Assembly: GCA_036676415.1 (NCBI GenBank)
Contig: JAKFCX010000025.1
Span: forward strand, 124,001-188,000
DNA from: JAEZDC01 sp036676415
GTDB taxonomy: Bacteria; Bacteroidota; Bacteroidia; Chitinophagales; Chitinophagaceae
DNA length: 64,000 nucleotides
Reading direction: 5' to 3'
In this document: one piece after another, positions 25,743 through 33,542 of the stretch
Position numbering within the stretch: the stretch's first letter is position 1
Layout: every line of letters begins with the position of its first letter
Made by a program: the position numbers and the translations under genes
Notes under the pieces: generated by a model
The model's database searches: none
What the model was told of the DNA's origin: nothing
Seen by the model: only the letters and a program-made list of their open reading frames with translations

Positions 25743-27859
25743 TATCTTAATTCAATATTTATTAGTTGGCCTTTAACGATCCTGTTTCCTGGTTCTACCG
25801 ATTGACCAGTCACTTTACCTTTTCCGCTCACGGCTACTTTCAAACCAATATTCTCACATACAGCTATAGCATCTTTTAAAGCCATTCCTTTAAGAGAAGG
25901 CATTTGCTTTTCTGAAACTTTGATATTGTAAACAGCAGTTTTACCAGTTTGATTTGTCACAGCAACAAAATCACTTTCGCTATTTGTGCTGGTATATTTT
26001 AATTGCAGTTTGTCAAACACATGCTTCACTTCTGAAGAGTAACCAGCATAATGAAACCAGCCACTATCTCTTTTCGCAGCAATATGGTTTAACTGATCAT
26101 TTTGCTTTACATATAAAGTGTACAGCCTGTCTGATATTTCTTTAAAAACCGGACCGGCAACAGATGCTCCATAAAATTTTGCAGCGTGAGGCTTATTCTT
26201 TATCACAACAACGATTGTGTATTGTGGATTCTCTGCTGGAAAAAATCCAGCGAAAGATGAATGATAAATTTTATCTGCGTAACCTTTATTACCATTAGCA
26301 ACCAAAGAAGTTCCTGTTTTACCCGAAACTGTGTAAGGAGAGTTTTTAAACAAATGATAACCGGTACCACCTGCTACTGTTGTAACACCTGCGAGGCATG
26401 CATGCAATTGTTTCAGCGTTTCATCGCTACATATCTTCTCATTCAAAACAGTTGGCTCCACCTGCTTTACCACTTTACCATTTTCAGTTATTGCACTTAC
26501 CAGGTAAGGCTTCATCATTTTGCCATTATTAGCAACAGCATTGTACAACATGGCAGTATGCAATGGCGTTACCATCAAGTTGTAACCGAAAGACATCCAG
26601 GGCAAAGTTGTATTGCTCCAATACTTTGTTCCCGGTTTAAAGATCACAGGTTTTCTCTCACCCAAAAGATCAACACCAGTGGTTACATCCATGTTCAATT
26701 TTTTAAGATGATTAATAAATTGAGAGGGAGTATTGCTATAACTATTCACTACCAGCTTTGCCATTCCAACATTTGAACTCACTTCAAAAGCTCTTTTAAC
26801 GTCCACCTGGTATTGTCCATGCTGCTCACTGTCGTACACTGTTCTTCCGGCAATTTGCCATGAACCACCTTCAAGGTTCACCGGTGAATTAATATTTACT
26901 TTTTTATCTTCCAGCACTGAAATAAGTGTTGCCAGTTTGAATGTTGATCCAGGTTCTGATGGTGTTAAGGCGTAATTGTAATTCTCAAAATAATTTCCAC
27001 CAGGTGTTCGTCCCAGGTTTGCAATGGCTTTTACTTTTCCGGTTTTTACTTCCATTACAATTGCACAGCCATGTTCGGCTTCATTGCCAACCATCATTTT
27101 CATCAATGCATTTTCTGTTATCTCCTGGATGTGCATGTCTAATGTTGTAATGATGTCTTTTCCATTTTGTGGTTCAATTGCACTGTTATCATCTTCAGGA
27201 AGGGTTACACCACCAGCGATGTATCTCACCATTCTTTGTCCTGATGTTCCTTTCAGCACCGAATCATATGCCTGCTCCAATCCAATCTTTTGTGCATTTT
27301 CTCTTTCCAGTCCAATTGTTCTATAAGCAAGCATTTGATAAGGATTCAATCTTATGTTCTTAACATCTGCTATAAATCCACTTTTGTTTCTTCCTTCCCG
27401 TACCAGTGGAAGTGTTATCAACTTTTGATATTCCCTGTACGAAATTTTTTTTCTTAAAAGAAAATAGCGGCTCTTGTTTTTATACCCCTTCTCAAGTAAT
27501 CTCTTGTACTCATCATAGCTCCTGTCTTTAAACAATCCTGCCAACCCTAAACTGAGAGAATCAACATTATTTCTGAATCGCCTTCCACTTTTTTCTCTAA
27601 GCCCTTCTGCCGCAAAATCTATATAGATGTCAAACTGTGGAATGCTCGTACTTAACATTTGCCCGTCTTCACTAAAAATTGTTCCCCTCTCAGCTTCTAC
27701 TGCTTCCCATCTCAGGTGAAGTGTATCTCCTAAACTTCTCCATTTGGCTCCTTCAACCTGTTGTATGTAAAAAGCTTTGCTGAAGATCACGCCACAGATC
27801 AGTACCATTACCACAAAACACAGGTACACTCTCCATAGTATGTCTTTCTTTACATCCAT
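25742..27859 (-). CDS. ftsI: Penicillin-binding protein FtsI (class B PBP) with PASTA domain
   Basis: A 705-residue division transpeptidase. One N-terminal transmembrane helix (about 10-30), a PBP dimerisation domain, and a transpeptidase domain with SxxK in PGSTFKLA (about residue 308), SxN in VSSNVGMAK and KTG in SGKTGTSLV. The last 65 residues (MPSLKGMALKDAIAVCENIG onward) form one PASTA domain. It cross-links septal peptidoglycan with FtsW. Start and stop each overlap the neighbouring genes by one base, a tight ftsL-ftsI-murE unit. Confidence 0.95.
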   Translation of the reverse strand: MDVKKDILWRVYLCFVVMVLICGVIFSKAFYIQQVEGAKWRSLGDTLHLRWEAVEAERGTIFSEDGQMLSTSIPQFDIYIDFAAEGLREKSGRRFRNNVDSLSLGLAGLFKDRSYDEYKRLLEKGYKNKSRYFLLRKKISYREYQKLITLPLVREGRNKSGFIADVKNIRLNPYQMLAYRTIGLERENAQKIGLEQAYDSVLKGTSGQRMVRYIAGGVTLPEDDNSAIEPQNGKDIITTLDMHIQEITENALMKMMVGNEAEHGCAIVMEVKTGKVKAIANLGRTPGGNYFENYNYALTPSEPGSTFKLATLISVLEDKKVNINSPVNLEGGSWQIAGRTVYDSEQHGQYQVDVKRAFEVSSNVGMAKLVVNSYSNTPSQFINHLKKLNMDVTTGVDLLGERKPVIFKPGTKYWSNTTLPWMSFGYNLMVTPLHTAMLYNAVANNGKMMKPYLVSAITENGKVVKQVEPTVLNEKICSDETLKQLHACLAGVTTVAGGTGYHLFKNSPYTVSGKTGTSLVANGNKGYADKIYHSSFAGFFPAENPQYTIVVVIKNKPHAAKFYGASVAGPVFKEISDRLYTLYVKQNDQLNHIAAKRDSGWFHYAGYSSEVKHVFDKLQLKYTSTNSESDFVAVTNQTGKTAVYNIKVSEKQMPSLKGMALKDAIAVCENIGLKVAVSGKGKVTGQSVEPGNRIVKGQLINIELR

Positions 27860-28179
27860 CAGTTCTCAACTTTTATTCTCATCGGTGGCACTGTATCTAT
27901 CTTTAATCCAAGTGGTGTTGCAGCTTTAACGATCTCTGGTTCACGACTACTAGCCATCACTTCGCTTTTTGCTGTTTTATATTCGAACTGCAGTTTTTTA
28001 ATTTCTTTTTCCGTATCGCTGATCTTCCTGATCGTTTTATCTGCCATATGTCCATTAGCGATATACATCACAGCCAGCACTGCCAGAAACAGGAAGAATG
28101 GAATATTATTCGGTATCCAGCGATAGCCGATGTATTTTTTCCAATCTGATTTTTGCTTTATGTCCTGCTGTTCTTTCAT
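27859..28179 (-). CDS. ftsL: FtsL-like divisome protein
   Basis: A 106-residue bitopic protein between rsmH and ftsI, the position of FtsL. It has a charged cytoplasmic start (MKEQQDIKQKSDWKKYIGYR), one transmembrane helix at about residues 26-44 and a periplasmic heptad-like coiled coil (KTIRKISDTEKEIKKLQFEY). This fits the Bacteroidota FtsL family. FtsL recruits and activates FtsW-FtsI with FtsB and FtsQ. The call rests on position and architecture more than on sequence identity. Confidence 0.85.
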   Translation of the reverse strand: MKEQQDIKQKSDWKKYIGYRWIPNNIPFFLFLAVLAVMYIANGHMADKTIRKISDTEKEIKKLQFEYKTAKSEVMASSREPEIVKAATPLGLKIDTVPPMRIKVEN

Positions 28180-28217
28180 TTATTATTGTATCAGGTTCCT
28201 GTTCTTTGTCATCGTCT

Positions 28218-28385
28218 GTTGTGTCACTCACTTGTACGTTCTGAATTTGTTCATCTTTTCTTGAACCACAGTGTCACAGAGTTCACGGAGTAACACTGAG
28301 AAGGCTCTGTGCATCTCTGTGTCTTTGTGCCGTTGTGGTTCCTTTCTGTCGAATAAAGAACTTCAGTAGAAGAGTGCGACGCAAC
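28218..28385. repeat. Composite palindromic element in the dcw cluster: T arm, hairpin, C arm
   Basis: A T arm GTTGTGTCACTCACTT (28218-28233) and a C arm AAGAGTGCGACGCAAC (28370-28385) face each other. Between them lies a second imperfect hairpin, 28263-28341, with GAACCACA at one end and TGTGGTTC at the other, and then the linker CTGTCGAATAAAGAAC. The element occupies most of the 239-bp gap between ftsL and rsmH. No open reading frame is inside it. Confidence 0.8.
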
Positions 28386-28418
28386 AGAAGCTTCATAGCA
28401 ATCCTGACCTTCGTTACC

Positions 28419-29408
28419 CTACTCTACCCAAAACGCTCTCTCAGCTACTCTCAATTTTGCACTTCTGCTTCTTGGGTTTCTTTTTGTTTCTTCTGCAGAA
28501 GCTTCGATCGGCTTCTTTGTAATAACCTTCAATGTTTTTTCTCTAACAGTATTCACAAATGGATTTTCATCCACCAATTCTTCAAAAGTTTCATTCTTAA
28601 AAAAATTCTTCACGATCCTGTCTTCAATTGAATGAAATGTGATGATTGCAACTCTTCCCTGAGGCATTAATACATCCGGAAGCTGTTGCAGCATTTCTTT
28701 CAGTGCACCCATCTCATCATTCACTTCAATTCGCAAAGCCTGGAACACCTGTGCTAAATATTTATTTGGATTTCCTTTTACTACAGGCTGCAACATTGTT
28801 TTTAATGCATCAATTGTTTGCAGTGAGTTGTTCTGGCGATTTTGAACAATATGTTTTGCAAGCGTCTTAGAGTTGGACACCTCACCATACTGTTCAAACA
28901 ATTTGTGTAGCTGCTGTTCCGTGTAAGTAAGCAGGATATCCCTGGCTGTCTTTGTTTGCCGCTGATCCATTCTCATGTCTAACGGACCGTCGAATCTTGT
29001 TGAGAATCCTCGTGTGCCTTCATCAAATTGATGAGAACTAACACCCAGATCTGCCAGCACACCATCAACAGGATACACATTGTGCAATCTTAAGAAGCGT
29101 TGGAGGTGACGAAAATTTTGCGGCACAAAAACGATCCGATCATCTTTTGGCAAATTTTGCTGAGCATCTGCATCCTGGTCGAAAGCCACCAGTTTTCCTT
29201 TTGCATTCAACTTTTCTAAAATGCCTTTGCTGTGACCGCCACCGCCAAAAGTGCAATCCACATAAATTCCATCCGGTTTTATATTCAAAGCCTCTAATGA
29301 CTCGTGAAATAAAACTGGTACGTGGTACGATGAATGTTGAATGTTGAATGTTGAATGTGGTTCCTGGTTGTGTTTCTCATTCATCGTTTCACATTTATCA
29401 TTCATCAT
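28419..29408 (-). CDS. rsmH: 16S rRNA (cytosine1402-N4)-methyltransferase RsmH
   Basis: RsmH (MraW) methylates C1402 of 16S rRNA in the ribosomal P site with S-adenosylmethionine. Core motifs: YHVPVLFHESLEAL, VDCTFGGGGHSKGIL, GVLADLGVSSHQFD, and KYLAQVFQALRIEVNDEMGAL. The frame gives 329 residues from ATG 29408, which overlaps the mraZ stop by 11 bp. The first 28 residues (MMNDKCETMNEKHNQEP, then HSTFNIQHSS) are encoded by two heptamer arrays and are absent from the family core, which starts at YHVPVL. ATG 29384 is an alternative start. Confidence 0.93.
   Translation of the reverse strand: MMNDKCETMNEKHNQEPHSTFNIQHSSYHVPVLFHESLEALNIKPDGIYVDCTFGGGGHSKGILEKLNAKGKLVAFDQDADAQQNLPKDDRIVFVPQNFRHLQRFLRLHNVYPVDGVLADLGVSSHQFDEGTRGFSTRFDGPLDMRMDQRQTKTARDILLTYTEQQLHKLFEQYGEVSNSKTLAKHIVQNRQNNSLQTIDALKTMLQPVVKGNPNKYLAQVFQALRIEVNDEMGALKEMLQQLPDVLMPQGRVAIITFHSIEDRIVKNFFKNETFEELVDENPFVNTVREKTLKVITKKPIEASAEETKRNPRSRSAKLRVAERAFWVE
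29329..29360. repeat. Heptamer-repeat array inside the rsmH 5' coding region
   Basis: GATGAAT, GTTGAAT, GTTGAAT, GTTGAAT, then GTGG, in perfect 7-bp register. On the coding strand it is read as HSTFNIQHSS just before the conserved YHVPVL. Confidence 0.85.
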
Positions 29409-29412
29409 TTTT
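29378..29412. repeat. Heptamer-repeat array over the mraZ stop and rsmH start
   Basis: CATTCAT, CGTTTCA, CATTTAT, CATTCAT, CATTTTT in 7-bp register. It contains the mraZ stop codon and three possible rsmH ATG codons. Confidence 0.7.
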
Positions 29413-29859
29413 TCTTCCCCCTGTCATCACTTCTTCAGCCAGCTTACTGAAATCTTCCGCAGAAGATGCTTCAAAGAGCTTATTATACTTACCTGCATCC
29501 CATAATTCAATTCTGTGTCCGATTGAAGCCAACGTGATATCCTTACCTAAGCCAGCATGTTCTTTCAAACTGGGTGGGATAAGTATTCTTCCTGCACCAT
29601 CAATTTCCACAATCGTAGCTCCAGCCATAAACTGCCGTTTGAAAAGCCTATTTTTAGGATCGTAATCGCTTTTACCGATGACCTCTTCTACAACCACTTC
29701 CCAGTTTTTGATTGGGTAGAGGTTGAGGCAACCTTCAAAACCACGATTGATCATGAAACGACTGTCACCTTCAGGCATTTGCTTTCTCAGTCCACCAGGA
29801 ACGAGAAAACGACCTTTAGCGTCGACCGTTGCTTCATATTCACCGTAGAAAATTGTCAT
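29398..29859 (-). CDS. mraZ: Division/cell-wall cluster transcriptional repressor MraZ
   Basis: A 153-residue MraZ, first gene of the dcw cluster. It has two SpoVT/AbrB-like repeats (about 5-55 and 80-125) with the family motifs EATVDAKGRFLVPGGLR and VEIDGAGRILIPPSLKEHAG. MraZ proteins bind tandem repeats upstream of mraZ and repress the cluster. A matching 10-bp-spaced repeat is seen at 29882-29911. The C-terminal MTGGRKNDE runs into a heptamer array that also supplies the rsmH start. Confidence 0.95.
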   Translation of the reverse strand: MTIFYGEYEATVDAKGRFLVPGGLRKQMPEGDSRFMINRGFEGCLNLYPIKNWEVVVEEVIGKSDYDPKNRLFKRQFMAGATIVEIDGAGRILIPPSLKEHAGLGKDITLASIGHRIELWDAGKYNKLFEASSAEDFSKLAEEVMTGGRKNDE

Positions 29860-29881
29860 TGATATTTAGAAATTACAATTA

Positions 29882-29911
29882 TTGACACAAAATAACACTT
29901 TTTCCCACTTT
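29882..29911 (-). promoter_or_regulatory. Candidate MraZ operator upstream of mraZ
   Basis: Read on the minus strand, three decamers lie head to tail: AAAGTGGGAA, AAAGTGTTAT and TTTGTGTCAA, each with GTG at the same position. Known MraZ sites are two to four GTGGG- or GTGTC-like boxes spaced 10 bp apart. The third decamer overlaps a TATTTTG sequence, one base short of TAnnTTTG, so a bound repressor would cover the promoter. The site ends 22 bp before the mraZ ATG. Confidence 0.6.
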
Positions 29912-30130
29912 AGAAGCCATTTATGGGCTCTTAAAGTTTTCCACCTGTTCAAAAGCCGCTCAAACCTAGTTGCAGCTTGCTTTTGGGGACAACCGACAGA
30001 CATTTTTGAGGAAAACAGTGTGAATTGCTGTGGATAAGCTGTTAAATACCTGATCGTGATGTGAATGAAGCCTTCGGATCAGCCAGGTTAAGACCAGGTT
30101 ATTGGCTGACCCTCATTAAGAACTGCCGAA

Positions 30131-30138
30131 TATATTTG
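30131..30138 (+). promoter_or_regulatory. TAnnTTTG promoter element of queA, 5 bp from its ATG
   Basis: TATATTTG, exact consensus, separated from the queA ATG by only CAGCC. The transcript is predicted to start at or within a few bases of the ATG. Confidence 0.65.
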
Positions 30139-30143
30139 CAGCC

Positions 30144-31361
30144 ATGCATCCAAAAGAGCTTTCGATTCTTAACTACTCATATGACCTTCCGAATGAAAGG
30201 ATCGCAAAATATCCATTAGAAGAAAGAGACGAAAGCAAGCTGTTGATTTATGACAACGGCAGTATAGAGGAAGATGTTTACCAACACCTTGACGTTCATC
30301 TACCACCAAACTCCTTGCTGGTTTTTAATCAAACAAAAGTGGTGGAAGCAAGATTGCTTTTTACCAAATCTACCGGAGGTGTAATTGAAATTTTTTGCCT
30401 GGAGCCTGATGCACAATATGCAGATATTACAACAGCTATGTTGCAGAAACAAAAGGTGTGGTGGAAATGTTTGATTGGTGGAGCCAGTAAATGGAAACAC
30501 GGAATGATCCTGACCAAACAAGTGAATGAAATTACCATTGAAGCATCAATCATTGACAGGAATACTGAAGCTTTTACTATTGAATTATCCTGGAACGATC
30601 CTGATCTCAGCTTTGCTGAAGTTTTGCATTTAGCAGGAGCAATCCCCTTACCTCCTTATCTCAACAGAACTGCAGAAGAAAGTGATAAAGAGCGATATCA
30701 AACCATTTATGCTAAAGAAGAAGGTTCTGTAGCAGCACCAACTGCAGGTTTACATTTTACAGATAGATTATTTGATAAGTTACAAGAGAAAAATATCACA
30801 TCATCATTTGTCACACTTCATGTAGGTGCCGGAACATTCAAGCCGGTGAAAGCAGAGAAAATGGAAGACCATGAAATGCATGCAGAGTTTATTGATGTTG
30901 ACTTGAATTTTATTAAAACACTTATTCAAAACATTGATAATGCAGTGGTAGCTGTTGGAACAACTTCGTTAAGAACGATTGAAAGTCTGTATTGGCTTGG
31001 AGGCAAAATACGAAGTACAAAACACGAAATACGAATTGAAGCGCTTTCAGTAAATCAATGGGATCCGTATGAAATGAAAGGCAATATTTCTGCAAAAGAT
31101 GCTTTACAAACTTTAGCTGAATGGATGGAGGATAAAAAGTTAGATCGGCTGATTACAAAAACGCAGATCATCATTGCTCCGGGTTATGATTTGAAAATTG
31201 CAAAGGGATTGATCACAAACTTTCACCAGCCACAATCAACTTTATTGTTATTGGTTGCTGCTGTAGTTGGAAATGACTGGAAGGAAATTTATCATCATGC
31301 CCTGGAAAATGACTTTCGGTTTCTAAGCTATGGTGACGGTTCTTTACTCTGGAAAAAATGA
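30144..31361 (+). CDS. queA: S-adenosylmethionine:tRNA ribosyltransferase-isomerase
   Basis: QueA transfers and isomerises the ribosyl part of S-adenosylmethionine onto preQ1-modified tRNA, making epoxyqueuosine. The 405-residue protein shows LPNERIAKYPLEERDESKLL, the loop YQTIYAKEEGSVAAPTAGLHFT (about 190-210), VTLHVGAGTFKPVKAE and NFHQPQSTLLLLVAA near the C-terminus. The internal segment GGKIRSTKHEIRIEA (about 288-302) is encoded by a heptamer array. Its stop codon abuts the stop of the convergent histidine kinase gene (TGATCA). Confidence 0.95.
   Translation: MHPKELSILNYSYDLPNERIAKYPLEERDESKLLIYDNGSIEEDVYQHLDVHLPPNSLLVFNQTKVVEARLLFTKSTGGVIEIFCLEPDAQYADITTAMLQKQKVWWKCLIGGASKWKHGMILTKQVNEITIEASIIDRNTEAFTIELSWNDPDLSFAEVLHLAGAIPLPPYLNRTAEESDKERYQTIYAKEEGSVAAPTAGLHFTDRLFDKLQEKNITSSFVTLHVGAGTFKPVKAEKMEDHEMHAEFIDVDLNFIKTLIQNIDNAVVAVGTTSLRTIESLYWLGGKIRSTKHEIRIEALSVNQWDPYEMKGNISAKDALQTLAEWMEDKKLDRLITKTQIIIAPGYDLKIAKGLITNFHQPQSTLLLLVAAVVGNDWKEIYHHALENDFRFLSYGDGSLLWKK
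31006..31040. repeat. Heptamer-repeat array within queA
   Basis: AAATACG, AAGTACA, AAACACG, AAATACG, AATTGAA in 7-bp register inside queA. The frame stays open through it and gives KIRSTKHEIRIEA. Confidence 0.7.
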
Positions 31362-32663
31362 TCACTTATTCATGATGGGCAATTCCAAAGTGAACACACT
31401 GCCTTTTCCTAATGTGCTATCCACTCTTATTTTTCCCCTGTGAGCATCTACCACAGTTTTTACATAACTCATTCCAAGGCCAAATCCTTTTACGTTATGA
31501 ATGTTTCCAGTATGTGCCCTGTAAAATTTCTCAAAGATTCTTTTTACTGATTCCTTACTCATACCTATTCCATTGTCCTCTACCCGAACAATAAAATGCT
31601 TGTGTGTGCAATGAGTGTAGACTCTTATGTGAAGTTCTTCTTTGGAGTATTTAATAGCGTTATCGATGAGGTTGGATATAAGATTGGTGAAATGCACTTC
31701 ATCAGCTTTAATAGCGTCTTCCTTAGCATTTAAGGTAAGTTCTATACGACCCAGCCTGTCTTCTAACTGTAACCTGAAATTCTCCACTACCCTGCTGATG
31801 ATCTCATGGGCATGAAGTTTTTTAAAGTTCAGTTTTAACTCCTGCTTATCCATTAATGCAGCCTGCAGAATGGTCTCTACATGCTTGTTCATTCTTTTAT
31901 TCTCTTCCTTGATTATGCCGCTGAAATAACTCATCTTCTCCCTATCGTTCTGCACCTTTTCATTCTTTAATGCATCTACAGCAAGGGAGATAGTTGCTAA
32001 AGGAGTTTTAAACTCATGGGTCATGTTATTAATGAAATCACTTTTAATCTCACTAAGTTTTTTTTGCGTTACAAGTGTTCTTACGGTGAGAAAAAAAGCT
32101 GCCAGAATTATAATGGTGAAGATTACAGCACCCATGATCATCCAGGTAAGAGACTGGTATAGTTCTTTTTCAAAGTCAAGGATAAGTATTTGGAGGCTCT
32201 CATTTGGAATCGTAAAATCCATGTCAGAACCAGTGAGTATTGGAATAATCCGACGAAGATTATTTGCCGTATCAAACATTTCGTCGTAGAAATGTCTTGA
32301 TTGCATTTCAACATTGTTATTCGCAACAAGTGCAAATTCAAAACTTACTTTCTTGAGCCCCTGGGATTCAAAAGCCCTCAAAAGTTTATCGTGAATTTCG
32401 TTAGAAGTAAAAAGTTGTGATAAAGTAAATTGCCCTGTTACAACACTTCCGGAATAATCATCTTTAAAAGGAGTCTTAAATGACTTTGAATTGGAATACT
32501 TAGCAAGATCTTCTGCAACCATCCTGCTGGCCTGATCAACTCTGAACAATAATCGCTCCTCCTGAACTATTAAAAGATTCTTGAACCATGACACCTGTAA
32601 TGCAATAATGCCAAATAAACTCAGCGCTATTAACACAACAATTACAGGGAAAATTTTTTTCAT
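31362..32663 (-). CDS. Sensor histidine kinase (orphan)
   Basis: A 433-residue membrane histidine kinase. Two transmembrane helices (about 5-27 and 170-195) flank a periplasmic region of about 140 residues with no family I recognise. The HisKA motif NNMTHEFKTPLATISLAV (about residue 215), the N box NLISNLIDNAIKYSKE (about 330), the G1 box VEDNGIGMSKES and the G2 box GFGLGMSYVKTVVDAH are intact. No response regulator is adjacent, so its partner is encoded elsewhere. A TATATTTG promoter lies 38 bp upstream. Confidence 0.92.
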   Translation of the reverse strand: MKKIFPVIVVLIALSLFGIIALQVSWFKNLLIVQEERLLFRVDQASRMVAEDLAKYSNSKSFKTPFKDDYSGSVVTGQFTLSQLFTSNEIHDKLLRAFESQGLKKVSFEFALVANNNVEMQSRHFYDEMFDTANNLRRIIPILTGSDMDFTIPNESLQILILDFEKELYQSLTWMIMGAVIFTIIILAAFFLTVRTLVTQKKLSEIKSDFINNMTHEFKTPLATISLAVDALKNEKVQNDREKMSYFSGIIKEENKRMNKHVETILQAALMDKQELKLNFKKLHAHEIISRVVENFRLQLEDRLGRIELTLNAKEDAIKADEVHFTNLISNLIDNAIKYSKEELHIRVYTHCTHKHFIVRVEDNGIGMSKESVKRIFEKFYRAHTGNIHNVKGFGLGMSYVKTVVDAHRGKIRVDSTLGKGSVFTLELPIMNK

Positions 32664-32701
32664 CGGCTCGTTTGATCTTTAGCTATACGTTTGTACGGGG
32701 G

Positions 32702-32709
32702 CAAATATA
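32702..32709 (-). promoter_or_regulatory. TAnnTTTG promoter element of the histidine kinase gene
   Basis: TATATTTG on the minus strand, exact consensus, 38 bp before the ATG. Confidence 0.6.
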
Positions 32710-32811
32710 GCAGTAGCAATGGTTGATTTAAAAAAACAAATGCCTGTTTACCATCTTTTTAACGGGATGATTATTTATTTTCATTGTATCGAATGTATTT
32801 GAATTTTGATT

Positions 32812-33363
32812 ATGATTGACATTGTACCTGGTTTACTGCTGATATCTGATCCTTTTCTCAAGGACCCTAACTTCATGAGAACCGTTATTCTTTTATGTGA
32901 ACACCAGGAAGAAGGAAGTCTGGGCTTTGTACTGAATCGTCCTTATGATCAACCTTTGGGTGAACTTATTTCCGATCTTGAGGGAACAACTATACCGGTT
33001 TATTACGGTGGACCTGTTCAGTTAGATACGGTTCATTTTCTTCACACACGTCCGGATCTTATTGAAGAAGGAATTGAAGTTATGGATGGTATTTTTTGGG
33101 GTGGCGATTTCGAAGAAGTTGTTGCCTTGATAAAAGCCAAAAAATTGAAAGCAAGTGACATACGTTTTTATATTGGCTATAGTGGCTGGGGTGAAGGACA
33201 ACTAGACAACGAGCTGAAAGAAAAAAGCTGGATAACAAGGGAAGCAACCAAACCGCTGGTCTTTCACAAAGAAGCAGACATGATATGGAAAGAAGCATTG
33301 AAAGATCTGGGTGGAGAGTATTCTCAAATGACCAATTACCCGATTGACCCACAGTTGAATTAA
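32812..33363 (+). CDS. YqgE/AlgH family protein
   Basis: A 183-residue protein of the YqgE/AlgH (UPF0301) family: PGLLLISDPFLKDPNFMRTV at the N-terminus, GSLGFVLNRPYDQPL, VYYGGPVQLDTVHFLHT and the FYIGYSGWGEGQLDNELKE motif near residue 125. The molecular function is not settled; AlgH was named from alginate regulation in Pseudomonas. I choose ATG 32812 over an upstream TTG. Monocistronic and divergent from the histidine kinase. Confidence 0.93.
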   Translation: MIDIVPGLLLISDPFLKDPNFMRTVILLCEHQEEGSLGFVLNRPYDQPLGELISDLEGTTIPVYYGGPVQLDTVHFLHTRPDLIEEGIEVMDGIFWGGDFEEVVALIKAKKLKASDIRFYIGYSGWGEGQLDNELKEKSWITREATKPLVFHKEADMIWKEALKDLGGEYSQMTNYPIDPQLN

Positions 33364-33542
33364 TTTATTGAGTCGGCCCAGTTACAATGTGCAGCTTCTG
33401 TTGCGTTATATTAATCCCGTCACTAACCTAGCTCCTGTACAACATCAACTTTCTGCACCCATCAAAGACATAATCCTGACTCAAACATAAGTCTGGCAAG
33501 CATTGTGCGGCAAATAGGTATCTCTCATCAAAAGTCTTTATT

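Noticed and set aside
30029..30037. TGTGGATAA, a perfect DnaA-box sequence, as part of a replication origin
   Set aside because: Only one clear box is present between mraZ and queA, with no AT-rich unwinding region or dnaA/dnaN genes, so chance is likely.
33398..33416. GCTTCTGTTGCGT as a degenerate C arm
   Set aside because: Only the first seven bases of the arm match (GTTGCGT); too short to call.
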